A stretch of 56,710 nucleotides of DNA from Planctomycetota bacterium (GCA_003671025.1 QWPW01000022.1:1-56710); one strand, 5' to 3'; positions 7,716 to 16,433 are shown, counted from the first letter of the stretch. The notes: generated from the sequence alone by a model not told the origin. Program-made: numbers and translations.

Positions 7716-9743
7716 ATGAGCCAACTTCCACACCTTCCTCGCCTCACGCTTGTCGAGAAGATCGCCGCACGTTGGACTGACGGCTTGCCTGCGGGGGCAG
7801 TGGTGCGTCAAGGCGAGTTCGTGATGATTCGCCCCAAGCATGTGATGACGCACGACAACACTGGTGCGGTGATTCCGAAATTCAAGTCCATCGGCGCGAC
7901 GCGCATTCACGATCCGCATCAAGCGGTGTTCGCGATTGATCACGACATTCAAAACGTCACTGCGGAAAACCTGGGGAAATACGCCAAAATCCGCGCGTTT
8001 GCGCAGGAGCAGGGCGTTGACTTCTATCCCGCGGGCACTGGCATCTCGCATCAGGTGATGGTGGAGCAGGGCTACGTCGTCCCCGGAGCGATGGTGGTCG
8101 GCAGTGACTCGCACTCAAACTTGTACGGCGCGCTTTGTGCGCTGGGAACTCCAGTCGTGCGCACCGATGCCGCGGGAATCTGGGCGACGGGCACAACGTG
8201 GTGGCAAGTTCCCGCGGTCGCGCGTGTGACGCTCACGGGCAAACTCGCGCCGGGCGTCGTGGGTAAAGATGTCATCGTCGCGCTGTGTGGTTTGTTCTCG
8301 CACGACGAAGTGCTCAATCATGCGGTGGAGTTTGTCGGCGAAGGTGTCGCGAGTCTCACCATCTCGAGTCGCATGTCGATCTCCAACATGACTACCGAGT
8401 GGGGCGCGCTCGCTGGAGTGTTTCCCTTCGATGAAGTGCTGCGCGAGTATCTCGATTCGCGCGCGGATGTCTTCGCGCAAGCGACGAGTCACGACGCACT
8501 TCCTGGCGAGCGACGCGAGGGATCGCTCGGTCGATACTCGCGGGATGATGTCGCGCGCTGGTGGTCAACACGCGACGCGATTGCGGCCGACAGTGGTGCG
8601 CACTACGCCGTCGAACTCACGCTTGATTTGAGTTCCATCGTGCCGCATGTGTCTGGTCCCAACGAAGTGAAGGCGATGTCGAGTTTGCCCGAAATCGAGG
8701 CAAAACACGTGGTAATTCACAAGGCATGGCTCATGTCCTGCGTGAACGCACGCGTGGAAGATCTTGCCGCTGCCGCTGAAGTTGTGCGCGGAAAAAAGGT
8801 TGCTGTCGGCGTTGAGTTCTTCGTCGCGCCCGCAAGCAGTGAAGTGCGCGCAGAGGCAGAGCGACTCGGACATTGGCAGTTGCTCATCGATTGCGGCGCC
8901 ACCGTGTTGCCTGCAGGTTGCGGCACCTGCATCGGACTTGGTGCGGGATTGATCAAGAAGGGCGAGGTGGGAATCTCGTCGACCAATCGCAACTTCGAAG
9001 GACGCATGGGTGATCGCGAAGGACTGGTGTATCTCGGCTCACCAGCGGTGGTCGCGGCCAGCGCCATCGCCGGTTACATCTGCGCCCCAACGGCATTCGC
9101 GGCGATCACGCCGCGCATCAGCATCACGCGCACTGCGAGTGCGCCGCGTGCAGCGAGCGTCGCCACCATCATCGCGGGATTCCCTCAGGCGTTGCAAGGA
9201 CGCGCGTTGTTCATGGATCGCGACAACATGAACACTGACGGAATCTTCGCGGGCAAGCACACCTACAACGACAAGCTCACTGCGAGCGAGATGGCCGCGG
9301 TGGTGTTTGAAAACTACGACGCGACGTTCCGTGATCAAGCGCATGCGGGCGACATCGTGATCGGCGGCTACAACTTCGGCACGGGTTCGAGTCGCGAGCA
9401 GGCGGCGACGGCGCTCAAGTATTTTGGCATTCCCTGCGTGATTGCAGGGAGTTTCAGCGAGACTTACAAGCGCAACGCTTTTAATAACGGCGTGCTTTGT
9501 TTTGAAGCGCCCGAGTTTGTTGATGCGCTGCGCCTCGACGCACGCACCCGCCCCGCGGTCAAAACGGTTGACATGGGCGCGCTGTCTATCGACTTCGCAG
9601 CGGGGCGATTGGGGTGGAATCACCGCGAATTCCCCTTCATTCCGCTTTCTCCCGTCGCGCAGGAACTCATCGTGGCCGGAGGCGCAGAGGTTGTCATTCA
9701 ACGCAGACTCGCGGCGAACGTAGCCGGCTGCGTGAAGGCGTGA
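7716..9743 (+). CDS. Homoaconitase-like hydro-lyase (aconitase superfamily, fused swivel domain)
   Basis: The 675-residue protein resembles fungal-type homoaconitase (Lys4/HACN) more than AcnA/AcnB. Signatures include MTHDNTGAVIPKF, FAIDHDIQN, DFYPAGTGISHQ, VVGSDSHSN, TPVVRTDAAGIWATG and NMTTEWGALAG. The [4Fe-4S] ligands are Cys342 (SCVNAR), Cys402 and Cys405 (GCGTC). The swivel (small-subunit) domain is fused at the C-terminus (~490-675) with GTGSSREQA. The fold dehydrates and rehydrates tertiary hydroxy-tricarboxylates to isomerise them. Its place between a citrate-cleaving enzyme and an isocitrate-type dehydrogenase fits that role. The specificity (citrate, homocitrate, methylcitrate) cannot be fixed from sequence. 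Confidence 0.85.
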   Translation: MSQLPHLPRLTLVEKIAARWTDGLPAGAVVRQGEFVMIRPKHVMTHDNTGAVIPKFKSIGATRIHDPHQAVFAIDHDIQNVTAENLGKYAKIRAFAQEQGVDFYPAGTGISHQVMVEQGYVVPGAMVVGSDSHSNLYGALCALGTPVVRTDAAGIWATGTTWWQVPAVARVTLTGKLAPGVVGKDVIVALCGLFSHDEVLNHAVEFVGEGVASLTISSRMSISNMTTEWGALAGVFPFDEVLREYLDSRADVFAQATSHDALPGERREGSLGRYSRDDVARWWSTRDAIAADSGAHYAVELTLDLSSIVPHVSGPNEVKAMSSLPEIEAKHVVIHKAWLMSCVNARVEDLAAAAEVVRGKKVAVGVEFFVAPASSEVRAEAERLGHWQLLIDCGATVLPAGCGTCIGLGAGLIKKGEVGISSTNRNFEGRMGDREGLVYLGSPAVVAASAIAGYICAPTAFAAITPRISITRTASAPRAASVATIIAGFPQALQGRALFMDRDNMNTDGIFAGKHTYNDKLTASEMAAVVFENYDATFRDQAHAGDIVIGGYNFGTGSSREQAATALKYFGIPCVIAGSFSETYKRNAFNNGVLCFEAPEFVDALRLDARTRPAVKTVDMGALSIDFAAGRLGWNHREFPFIPLSPVAQELIVAGGAEVVIQRRLAANVAGCVKA

Positions 9744-9873
9744 GCTGATTCTTTCAACGCGAAGTGCGCGCATCAAGTTAGACTTGGAAACGCGCGCAGC
9801 GCAGCACTTGCCGCTGCGCGCATCTGCGAACTCAGTTCTTTCGACATCTCGTCAACACCAAAGGAACGCAACA

Positions 9874-11046
9874 ATGGCCAAGCACCAAATCGCGTGGATG
9901 CCCGGAGATGGAATCGGCAACGATGTAATGGAAGCGACACGCATCGTGCTCGATGCGATGAAGCTCGACGCCGATTACTTGCACTGCGACATCGGTTGGG
10001 ATTTCTGGTGCAAAGAAGGCAATCCGTTGCCCGATCGCACCATTGAGATTCTCAAGAAGACGCACTGCGGCCTCTTCGGCGCGATCACCAGCAAGCCACA
10101 AGACGATGCGTTGGAAGAGCTCGATCCATCACTGCGCTCGAAGGGCTTGGTGTATTTCTCGCCCATCGTGAAGCTGCGCCAGATGTTCAATCTGCACACC
10201 AACGTTCGCCCATGCAAGAGTTACGCGGGCAATCCGCTCAACTACCGCGGCACCCGTTTGGCCAATCCCACCAGCGCCGACATCATGTGCGACATCGTGG
10301 TTTTCCGCGAAAACACCGAGGGTTCTTACGGCGGCGTTGAGTTTGGACCGTTGCCAGAATCGGTGTACGACGCGCTCTGTCTCAATCCCAAGATGAAGCC
10401 GTGGAAAGACAAGGGCCTCGAGAATGTCGCGCTGTCGACACGCATTGTGAGCAAGCAAGGTTGCACCAACATCGTGCGCGGCGCGTTTGAGTTCGCCAAG
10501 AAGCACGGTCGCAAGCGCGTGACATTGGTCGAGAAGCCCAATGTTCTGCGCACCACTGGCGGCATGATGACGCGCATCTTCCGCGACGTGGCCAAGGAGT
10601 ATCCGGGCATCTGGGCCGATGAAGCAAACATCGACGCCATCTGCATGTGGATGTTCAAGAATCCACAGGAGTACTCGGTCATCGTCGCCGAGAATATGTT
10701 CGGCGACATCGTGAGTGATCTCTGCGCGGGACTCGTGGGCGGACTTGGCTTCGCCCCGAGTGCAAACATTGGTGACAAGTACGCGGTGTTTGAGCCAACC
10801 CACGGCAGCGCGCCGAAGTACGCGGGTCAATACAAAGTGAACCCACATGCGATGCTCATGACGGCACGCATGATGCTCGAGTGGCTGGGCGAGAAAGATC
10901 GCGCCGCCGCACTCGAGAACGCCATCGCACGCGTGATCGCCGAAGGCAAGGTCAAGACCTACGACATGGGCGGTAAGGATTCCACCCTCGATGTGGGTCG
11001 TGCTGTCGCTGCGTATGTCACGAGCGGCTCGCTGCAATCGGCGTGA
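9874..11046 (+). CDS. Isocitrate/isopropylmalate-type beta-decarboxylating dehydrogenase
   Basis: The 390-residue protein has a strong AAGGAA site 8 nt before the ATG. Family signatures are GDGIGNDVM at the N-terminus, two substrate arginines in LRQMFNLHTNVRP, FRENTEGSYGGVE, KPNVLR, the metal-binding NMFGDIVSDL, and HGSAPKYAGQ. The Lys-Tyr in APKYAGQ corresponds to the 2'-phosphate-binding pair of NADP-specific E. coli isocitrate dehydrogenase, so NADP use is inferred. The enzyme oxidises a secondary 2-hydroxy acid with a beta-carboxylate and releases CO2, or runs in reverse. Leader context is a 130-bp gap after the aconitase-like gene, the largest in the operon. Confidence 0.85.
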   Translation: MAKHQIAWMPGDGIGNDVMEATRIVLDAMKLDADYLHCDIGWDFWCKEGNPLPDRTIEILKKTHCGLFGAITSKPQDDALEELDPSLRSKGLVYFSPIVKLRQMFNLHTNVRPCKSYAGNPLNYRGTRLANPTSADIMCDIVVFRENTEGSYGGVEFGPLPESVYDALCLNPKMKPWKDKGLENVALSTRIVSKQGCTNIVRGAFEFAKKHGRKRVTLVEKPNVLRTTGGMMTRIFRDVAKEYPGIWADEANIDAICMWMFKNPQEYSVIVAENMFGDIVSDLCAGLVGGLGFAPSANIGDKYAVFEPTHGSAPKYAGQYKVNPHAMLMTARMMLEWLGEKDRAAALENAIARVIAEGKVKTYDMGGKDSTLDVGRAVAAYVTSGSLQSA

Positions 11047-11150
11047 TCCACTCACATGAATGCTGGTCATTGCGACGTGGTGTTGGTCGCTTCTGTGATT
11101 TTTCCCTTGTTTTCTAGCGTTTCTACGCACTTCGAGATGGAGCATTTTCT

Positions 11151-12623
11151 ATGTCCGCCACTGCGCACGCGACCAAGCCCAACGTCAAACTTCTTTCCCG
11201 CACGTTGGCCGAGTGGGCATGCAACCTCACGCCCGAGTCGCTTTCGCCCGAAGCGATTGATGCGTGCAAGCGATTCTGGTTTGACTCGATCGGTTGCGCG
11301 CTCGGAGGTAGCGGTCAAGAAGACGCGCACATTCTCTTGGCGCACTATCGACAGATGAATGGTCACGGCGATCAAGGCCACGGTCCGTGCACGTCGTTTG
11401 TCACGGGGTTCAAGACCAACGCTGTGGACGCGGCGTTTCTCAACGACCACATGATTCGTGCGATGGATTACAACGACATCTACTGGAAGGCGGATCCATG
11501 CCATCCCAGCGACATCATTGCGGGACCGTTGGCCTTGGCGGAGATGCTGGGACTTTCGGGAATGGATCTCTTACTCGGCACCGCGATCGCCTATGAAGTC
11601 GAGATGCGCTTGTGCGAGTTTGGCGTGCCTGGCATCCGTGAGTATGGATGGCATCACGCAACACTCACCGCGTTCGCGGCGCCCATTGCGGCGGGGCGCA
11701 TGCTCGGTTTGACCGTCGAACAGATGGTCAACGCCATCGGCATCAGCGCCTCGCGCACGTTCTCTCCTGGCGCAGTCACCGCCGGAAAACTCACCAACAT
11801 GAAGAACACGGTTGATCCGTGGGCAACGCGCATGGGTGTCGAGAGTGCGCTGTTGGCGCAACGGGGCTACTCGGGTCCCGAGCACATCTTCGACGGGAAA
11901 GAAGGGCTTTTCGCGGTGTTTTCCCATGTGCAGTACAAGGGCGAGAAGGCGCGCTTCGACACCGAGATGTTGCTGCATGAGTTGCCCACGTCGTCGAAGT
12001 GTCACTGGCGCATTCTTGATTGCGGCATGAAGAGCTTCCCTATCGAAGCGCTTTCGCACGCGCCGCTCACCGCGATGTTCAAGGCGATGGACAAGGCAAA
12101 GGCCGCGGGAAACGTGACGGCCAACGATGTCACCGAAATCAAAGTCGAAGTGATTGCGCGCGCCGCCGACATCTTGGGTGACCCACACAAGTATCGCCCC
12201 GATAGCAAAGAGACTGCCGATCACTCGCTGCCCTATTGCATGGCCGCAGGATTGGTCGACGGCATGGTGACGCCGTTGCAATTCAAGGAAGAGCGCGTCA
12301 TGGATAAGGCGCTCATTCCCATCATGGACATGGTGAAGGTTGTGCCCAACGATGAGTTTGAAAGTCTCTTTCCGAAGTTCCAGCCGAGCCGCGTGACGCT
12401 CACGTTCAAAGATGGTTCGCAACACGTTGCGCGTGTGGATGTGCCCAAGGGCGATCCGCGTGATCCGATGACCGTGGAGGAGATCGCGGTCAAGTTCCAC
12501 GCGCTGGGCGACGGCGTCCTTGGTCGCGCGCGTTGCGAGGCGCTGCGCGCGGAAATCATGGCGTTGGATAGCGCCCCCAATGTGCAGAAGCTGATGGCAC
12601 TCACGGTGCGCAAGACGACGTGA
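11151..12623 (+). CDS. MmgE/PrpD-family dehydratase
   Basis: The 490-residue protein is close to the usual PrpD length. It begins with a helical domain (LSRTLAEWACNL, DACKRFWFDSIGCAL), carries the signature HMIRAMDYNDIYWKAD followed by CHPSDIIAG, and includes GWHHATLTAFAAPIAAGRM and a C-terminal dimerisation part. The family includes 2-methylcitrate dehydratase and cis-aconitate decarboxylase, both acting on tricarboxylates without an iron-sulphur cluster. GATGGAG lies before the ATG. It is the last gene of the module, 104 bp after the dehydrogenase. No methylcitrate synthase (prpC) or 2-methylisocitrate lyase (prpB) gene is in view, so a standard methylcitrate cycle is not supported. Confidence 0.85.
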   Translation: MSATAHATKPNVKLLSRTLAEWACNLTPESLSPEAIDACKRFWFDSIGCALGGSGQEDAHILLAHYRQMNGHGDQGHGPCTSFVTGFKTNAVDAAFLNDHMIRAMDYNDIYWKADPCHPSDIIAGPLALAEMLGLSGMDLLLGTAIAYEVEMRLCEFGVPGIREYGWHHATLTAFAAPIAAGRMLGLTVEQMVNAIGISASRTFSPGAVTAGKLTNMKNTVDPWATRMGVESALLAQRGYSGPEHIFDGKEGLFAVFSHVQYKGEKARFDTEMLLHELPTSSKCHWRILDCGMKSFPIEALSHAPLTAMFKAMDKAKAAGNVTANDVTEIKVEVIARAADILGDPHKYRPDSKETADHSLPYCMAAGLVDGMVTPLQFKEERVMDKALIPIMDMVKVVPNDEFESLFPKFQPSRVTLTFKDGSQHVARVDVPKGDPRDPMTVEEIAVKFHALGDGVLGRARCEALRAEIMALDSAPNVQKLMALTVRKTT

Positions 12624-12656
12624 GTGAGCGCGCGCTCATGCGCTGATGTCAAACTC

Positions 12657-12662
12657 TATACC
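12657..12662 (+). promoter_or_regulatory. Possible -10 hexamer (TATACC) before the esterase gene
   Basis: TATACC ends 8 nt before the ATG at 12671. It lacks the final T of TAnnnT, so it is weaker than the other cases. If used, the esterase would have its own nearly leaderless promoter rather than reading through from the operon upstream. Confidence 0.35.
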
Positions 12663-12670
12663 GTGCGCGC

Positions 12671-13765
12671 ATGCTGAAACTGTGCATGAACGCCGCTGTT
12701 TTCGTTGGTGTTGTCGCCGCTGCTGCAACGGCCGCGCCTCCCGTACCGCCCGCGCCGCCCGCGCCATCCGCGCCGCCCGCGCCATCCATCGTCCGCGTGT
12801 ACTTGCTCGCGGGCCAATCGAACATGGAAGGTCATGGCGTCGTCGATCTCGATGACGCGCGCGACTACAACGGCGGTCGCGGCAACCTCGCGCAGTTCGT
12901 CGACGCGCCCGCCAATCGCACGCGTTGGAGTGATTTGCGCAATGCCGATGGTTCATGGTCGAAACGCGATGACGTGTTCGTCTCGTATCTCACTGAACAA
13001 GGCACGCAGAAAGCAGGCGCGCTCTCGGTGGGCTACGCGGTGTATGACGACGCGCATCACTTTGGTCCGGAGCTTGGCATCGGTCGCGCACTCGGTGCGA
13101 GGTTCGACGAGCCTGTGCTTCTCATCAAGACCGCGTGGGGTGGCAAGAGTTTGGCCAAGGACTTTCGTCCACCGAGCGCGGGTGGCGAAACTGGTCGCTA
13201 CTACACGCAGATGCTGAGTGAATTTCGTGCGGCGCTCGCCGCGATTCCACAAGCGTTTCCTGAGTTGGCCGATCGAACTCCGCGCGTAGAAGGCTTCATT
13301 TGGTTTCAGGGTTGGAACGATGGGTGCGAAGACAAGGCCGCGGCCGAGTACCAAGAAAATCTTGTGCATCTCATCAGCGATGTTCGCGCGGAGTTGCATG
13401 ACCCGACGCTTCCGTTTGTCGTCGGCGAAACGGGCAACATCGAAAACATGGTCTTGCGTGAGGCGCAGAAAAACGGATGCGCGCGTCGTGAAGTTGCCAC
13501 GGGAACGCGCTTCGTCGCAACCCGACAATTCCTGCGAAAACCCGAGGATTCGCCCAACTCTGGGCATGGTCATCACTGGTTTGGCAACGGCGAGAGCTAC
13601 CTGCTCATCGGCGATGCGCTCGGCTGCGCGATGGTCGAGTTGGTGCAAGCACGCGCGAAAGTTGTCGCGCCGAGCGAATCAAAACCAATAGCGCCCGCAG
13701 CGTCGGCTGCGAGCGCACCCAAGTCATCCGCGCCAGCAACGACGCGATCAATCACGACATCGTGA
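12671..13765 (+). CDS. Secreted SGNH/SASA-type carbohydrate esterase
   Basis: The 364-residue protein has a signal peptide (to about residue 22) followed by a Pro/Ala/Ser linker (PPAPPAPSAPPAPS). The sialate O-acetylesterase / DUF303 block starts at VYLLAGQSNMEGHG with the nucleophile Ser50 in GQSNMEG. Further blocks are KTAWGGKSLAKDFRPP, FIWFQGWNDGCED and GHHWFGNGESY, where the catalytic histidine should lie. The family removes acetyl groups from sialic acids or plant/algal polysaccharides outside the cell. It ends with an Ala/Ser/Pro-rich tail. It converges on the methyltransferase gene, with 7 bp between the stops. Confidence 0.8.
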   Translation: MLKLCMNAAVFVGVVAAAATAAPPVPPAPPAPSAPPAPSIVRVYLLAGQSNMEGHGVVDLDDARDYNGGRGNLAQFVDAPANRTRWSDLRNADGSWSKRDDVFVSYLTEQGTQKAGALSVGYAVYDDAHHFGPELGIGRALGARFDEPVLLIKTAWGGKSLAKDFRPPSAGGETGRYYTQMLSEFRAALAAIPQAFPELADRTPRVEGFIWFQGWNDGCEDKAAAEYQENLVHLISDVRAELHDPTLPFVVGETGNIENMVLREAQKNGCARREVATGTRFVATRQFLRKPEDSPNSGHGHHWFGNGESYLLIGDALGCAMVELVQARAKVVAPSESKPIAPAASAASAPKSSAPATTRSITTS

Positions 13766-13772
13766 AACTGCG

Positions 13773-14558
13773 TCACCGACGAACGAGCACAGCGACGAAT
13801 CGATAGAACAACGCGCCGCGCATCCACAACACGCGCAAGCCAGCACGCTGTGCGAGGAGTTCGATGTCGGCGGGCGTGAATCCAGCTTCGACGCTCACGC
13901 GCGCATCGTGCTTGGTTGAGCGCATTGCGAACATGGTGGCGACGCGCACTGCGGCTGTTGGTATCGCGCCGCGTTTGAGGTCGTTCCAAATCACCGCGTG
14001 ACGCGCGACGCCAGCCATCGCGCGCAGTGCCGCAATCACCGCTTCATCGGGGAAATGGTGCAGCGTGAGCGATGCATGCACCACGTCAAACGAGTGCGCG
14101 GCAAACTGCTGCTCCAGCGCAAAGATGTCGCCCGTTTCGAAATGCAGGTTGGGAATGGCAGGCGCATTGGCGCGCGCGGCCTCAATCATCTCTGCGCGTC
14201 GATCAACGGCGACCACACGAATGTGCTCGGGGTGACTGAGCGCCAACGCGCGCGCGATGTCGCCGCTCCCTGTGCCCACATCAAGGAGCGAGAGTGAATC
14301 GACGCGCGTGTGCGACTTCACAAAGTCCAGCGCACTTTGCGAAAGCCGTGAACCTCTCAGCGCACGATTGATCACGCGCAGATAGTCCAACTCGCGCGTC
14401 AACTCCACACCTGCGCATGTGGATTGATCGAGGTATTCGTCGGAGAGCAGCCGACCGGTCAGCGATTGCGCGACGCGCCGATAGGGCGAAAAAAAACCGC
14501 GCGAGATGTCGGCGCGGCTGGGATCGTGAGTTGTGGGCGTTTCGCCTTGCGCTTGCAT
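13773..14558 (-). CDS. Class I SAM-dependent methyltransferase
   Basis: The ATG at 14558 is preferred; a TTG 39 nt upstream would add 13 residues. GAAGGA lies just before the ATG. The 261-residue protein has motif I LLDVGTGSGDIARALAL, an acidic motif (VVAVDRRAEMIE), and VVHASLTLHHFPDE as motif II. A conserved N-terminal part (RELDYLRVINRAL) is also present. The set resembles methyltransferases that act on small lipophilic substrates, often beside flavin oxidoreductases or polyketide genes, but no such partner is visible here. The substrate is unknown. It follows tatA on the same strand, about 100 bp away, and the gap holds a tandem repeat. Confidence 0.8.
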   Translation of the reverse strand: MQAQGETPTTHDPSRADISRGFFSPYRRVAQSLTGRLLSDEYLDQSTCAGVELTRELDYLRVINRALRGSRLSQSALDFVKSHTRVDSLSLLDVGTGSGDIARALALSHPEHIRVVAVDRRAEMIEAARANAPAIPNLHFETGDIFALEQQFAAHSFDVVHASLTLHHFPDEAVIAALRAMAGVARHAVIWNDLKRGAIPTAAVRVATMFAMRSTKHDARVSVEAGFTPADIELLAQRAGLRVLWMRGALFYRFVAVLVRR

Positions 14559-14614
14559 GCATCCTTCACGCTTGTGCGAGGCCACTTCCAAGTTCAAGCA
14601 CGTGCGCCGCGAAT

Positions 14615-14674
14615 TCAGGTGGTGCGAACTCAGGTGGTGCGAAGTCAGGTGGTGCGAAGTCAGGTGGTGCGCTG
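14615..14674. repeat. 15-bp tandem repeat, four copies, covering the tatA stop
   Basis: Four head-to-tail copies of TCAGGTGGTGCGAAG (positions 14615, 14630, 14645, 14660) with small changes in the first and last copy. The last copy encodes the final residues of TatA and supplies its stop codon, so repeat expansion has happened at the 3' end of a gene. Confidence 0.9.
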
Positions 14675-14944
14675 ACGCTCGCCGCTGGCCGAACCAGTGC
14701 TCTCAGGGGTTCCGAGCACCTGCTCGTTCGGGAGTTGCGCGCGCTTCTTCGCCGCAGGCTCCACGTCGTCGTCGGCGTCGTCCTTCAGGCCCTTCTTGAA
14801 TTCCTTGATGCCTTGGCCGATCGACTTGCCCACTTCGGGCAATCGACGACCGAACAACAACAGGCCGATGACGAGAATGACGATCCACTCAGTTCCGCCG
14901 GGAAGGCCAAACGCGAGAGTGGAAAAAAGCGAAGTCGTGGTCAT
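14660..14944 (-). CDS. tatA: Sec-independent protein translocase subunit TatA
   Basis: The 94-residue protein has a short periplasmic N-terminus, one hydrophobic helix (WIVILVIGLLLFG), the hinge FGRRLPEVGKSIGQGIKEFKKGL, and an acidic/charged tail. These are the hallmarks of TatA, the pore-forming part of twin-arginine export. The ATG at 14944 follows AAGGAGC by 7 nt; an in-frame extension upstream is rejected. A TATAGT hexamer about 21 nt before the ATG could be its -10. No tatB or tatC gene lies alongside. The gene's 3' end runs into a tandem repeat. Confidence 0.9.
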   Translation of the reverse strand: MTTTSLFSTLAFGLPGGTEWIVILVIGLLLFGRRLPEVGKSIGQGIKEFKKGLKDDADDDVEPAAKKRAQLPNEQVLGTPESTGSASGERQRTT

Positions 14945-14994
14945 GAAGAGCTCCTTGTACGCCTCACTATACCGCTGCACTCAAATCGTTGATG

Positions 14995-15032
14995 CGAGCA
15001 ACTGCTGACCTCGAGATGAATTGAGTTGCTCG
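14995..15032. promoter_or_regulatory. 9-bp inverted repeat between divergent tatA and mltA
   Basis: CGAGCAACT at 14995-15003 is repeated in inverse form at 15024-15032 (AGTTGCTCG). The half-site centres are about 29 bp apart, close to three helical turns. The location between two divergent genes fits an operator or a hairpin; no regulator is identified. Confidence 0.35.
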
Positions 15033-15094
15033 TCGAATTTTCGCGTCGACATACGCCGCTCAAAGCACTGCGTCCAAGTCCTAGATCTTGCCGA

Positions 15095-15100
15095 TACTCT
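15095..15100 (+). promoter_or_regulatory. -10 hexamer TACTCT of mltA
   Basis: TACTCT ends 7 nt before the ATG at 15108. No Shine-Dalgarno lies between, so the transcript is likely leaderless. Confidence 0.55.
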
Positions 15101-15107
15101 GCACAAC

Positions 15108-16388
15108 ATGCAGGATCGCATCACCCTTCGTCGCACGCTTCGCGCTGCCACCACCGTCGCTTTCGCGCTGATCACTCTGGCAGGATGCCGGACGCAGCAA
15201 GAAATTCCTGAAGATCCGTTCTTGCCGACGGACGGCCCCGCGCTCGTGCGATTGGGGCCTGATGACCCGAAGCCGGACGTTGCCGCCGCCTTCGGACGTA
15301 AAACGTTTTACCTCGATCGCTCGACCAACGAGAGCATCGGTTGGTTCCAGAAGCCATCGAGCCAGCAGTGGTTCCCCTTCAAGAACCAAGGCACCGCCGA
15401 AGAGGTGTGCACGCATGAACAAGCAGCCGCGAGTGTGTTGGCTTTTAAAGAATTGATGACGAATTCCGCCGATGCCGCGGCCTTCACCACCAAGTTCTTT
15501 GAGATGTTCGATGTGTGGCAGTCGGTGGGTTACAACAAAGAGCGCTCAGTGCTCTTCACCGGCTACTTCTCGCCAACGTTCAATGCCAATCGTTCGCCTG
15601 ATGATCGCTTCAAGTACCCGCTGTACAACCGTCCTGCAGATTTGGTCACCGATCCCACGACGGGGCAACCGCTCGGGCGCAAACTCGCCGATGGTTCGAC
15701 GCAACCGTGGCCTCCGCGCGCCGAGATCGAATCGAGCGGCATGCTCAAAGGCACCGAGTTGGTGTATCTCGAGAGTCCGCTTGATGTGTACATCGTGCAA
15801 GTGAACGGCAGCGCGAAGTTGATCATGCCCGACAACTCGGTGATGTACATCGGCTACGCGGGAAAGACGGATCGCCCCTATTTCGGCTTAGGAAAGTCGA
15901 TGCTCGAGGCGAAGCTGATTCCCAAGAATCAACTTTCGCTCTCCTCGATTCGTCGCTATTACAAGTTGCATCCCGCCGAAGTTGATGTGCTCATCAACAA
16001 GAATGAGTCTTATGTGTTCTTCACCGAGTACGCCAACGATCGTTGGCCCGCAGGCTCACTGGGCACGCGTGTGAATGAAGACGCGTCGATCGCCACTGAC
16101 AAGTCGATCTTCCCGCGTGGCGGATTGGTGATGGTCGACACGCGCGCCAACACCTTCACCCGCGGCTTGGTGGAGTACAAGAACTTCATGTTTGATCAAG
16201 ACACTGGCGGAGCCATTCGCGCCGCGGGTCGTGCCGATCTGTACATGGGAACAGGACAGGCCGCAGAGCTTCTCGCGGGCGGACAATATGCCAACGGATT
16301 GATGTATTACTTCTTCTTGAAACCAGAGTTCGTCGCGCAGTATCCGCTGCCCGTGCCCACTCCGCGCGCGCCCAAGCCGAAGAGCTGA
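15108..16388 (+). CDS. mltA: Membrane-bound lytic murein transglycosylase A (MltA-like lipoprotein)
   Basis: The start at 15108 gives 426 residues with a clean lipoprotein signal (lipobox LAGC, Cys27). The MltA domain shows FTGYFSPTFNANRS and YPLYNRPADL. The C-terminal 3D domain has GGLVMVDTRAN, then FDQDTGGAIRAAGRADLYMG, where the conserved aspartates expected for catalysis lie. The enzyme cleaves peptidoglycan glycan strands to 1,6-anhydro products during wall turnover. Its presence fits the view that planctomycetes have peptidoglycan. Downstream is a strong bidirectional terminator. Confidence 0.9.
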   Translation: MQDRITLRRTLRAATTVAFALITLAGCRTQQEIPEDPFLPTDGPALVRLGPDDPKPDVAAAFGRKTFYLDRSTNESIGWFQKPSSQQWFPFKNQGTAEEVCTHEQAAASVLAFKELMTNSADAAAFTTKFFEMFDVWQSVGYNKERSVLFTGYFSPTFNANRSPDDRFKYPLYNRPADLVTDPTTGQPLGRKLADGSTQPWPPRAEIESSGMLKGTELVYLESPLDVYIVQVNGSAKLIMPDNSVMYIGYAGKTDRPYFGLGKSMLEAKLIPKNQLSLSSIRRYYKLHPAEVDVLINKNESYVFFTEYANDRWPAGSLGTRVNEDASIATDKSIFPRGGLVMVDTRANTFTRGLVEYKNFMFDQDTGGAIRAAGRADLYMGTGQAAELLAGGQYANGLMYYFFLKPEFVAQYPLPVPTPRAPKPKS

Positions 16389-16433
16389 CGTGACCGCTTG
16401 GGTAGTCGGTGGCAATTAACTCAACAACTGAAT

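Noticed and set aside
10129-11145. 338-codon antisense frame opposite the dehydrogenase gene
   Set aside because: The plus strand encodes a well-conserved enzyme with intact motifs. The antisense frame has His/Arg-rich text typical of GC-rich shadows.
3751-12623. Standard methylcitrate cycle
   Set aside because: No prpC-type synthase or prpB lyase is present. A tertiary 2-methylisocitrate could not be oxidised by the dehydrogenase in the cluster.
3751-12623. Evidence of autotrophic reductive TCA cycle
   Set aside because: Only the ACL-aconitase-ICDH segment is present and these are divergent. No 2-oxoglutarate or pyruvate:ferredoxin oxidoreductase or fumarate reductase genes are in view.
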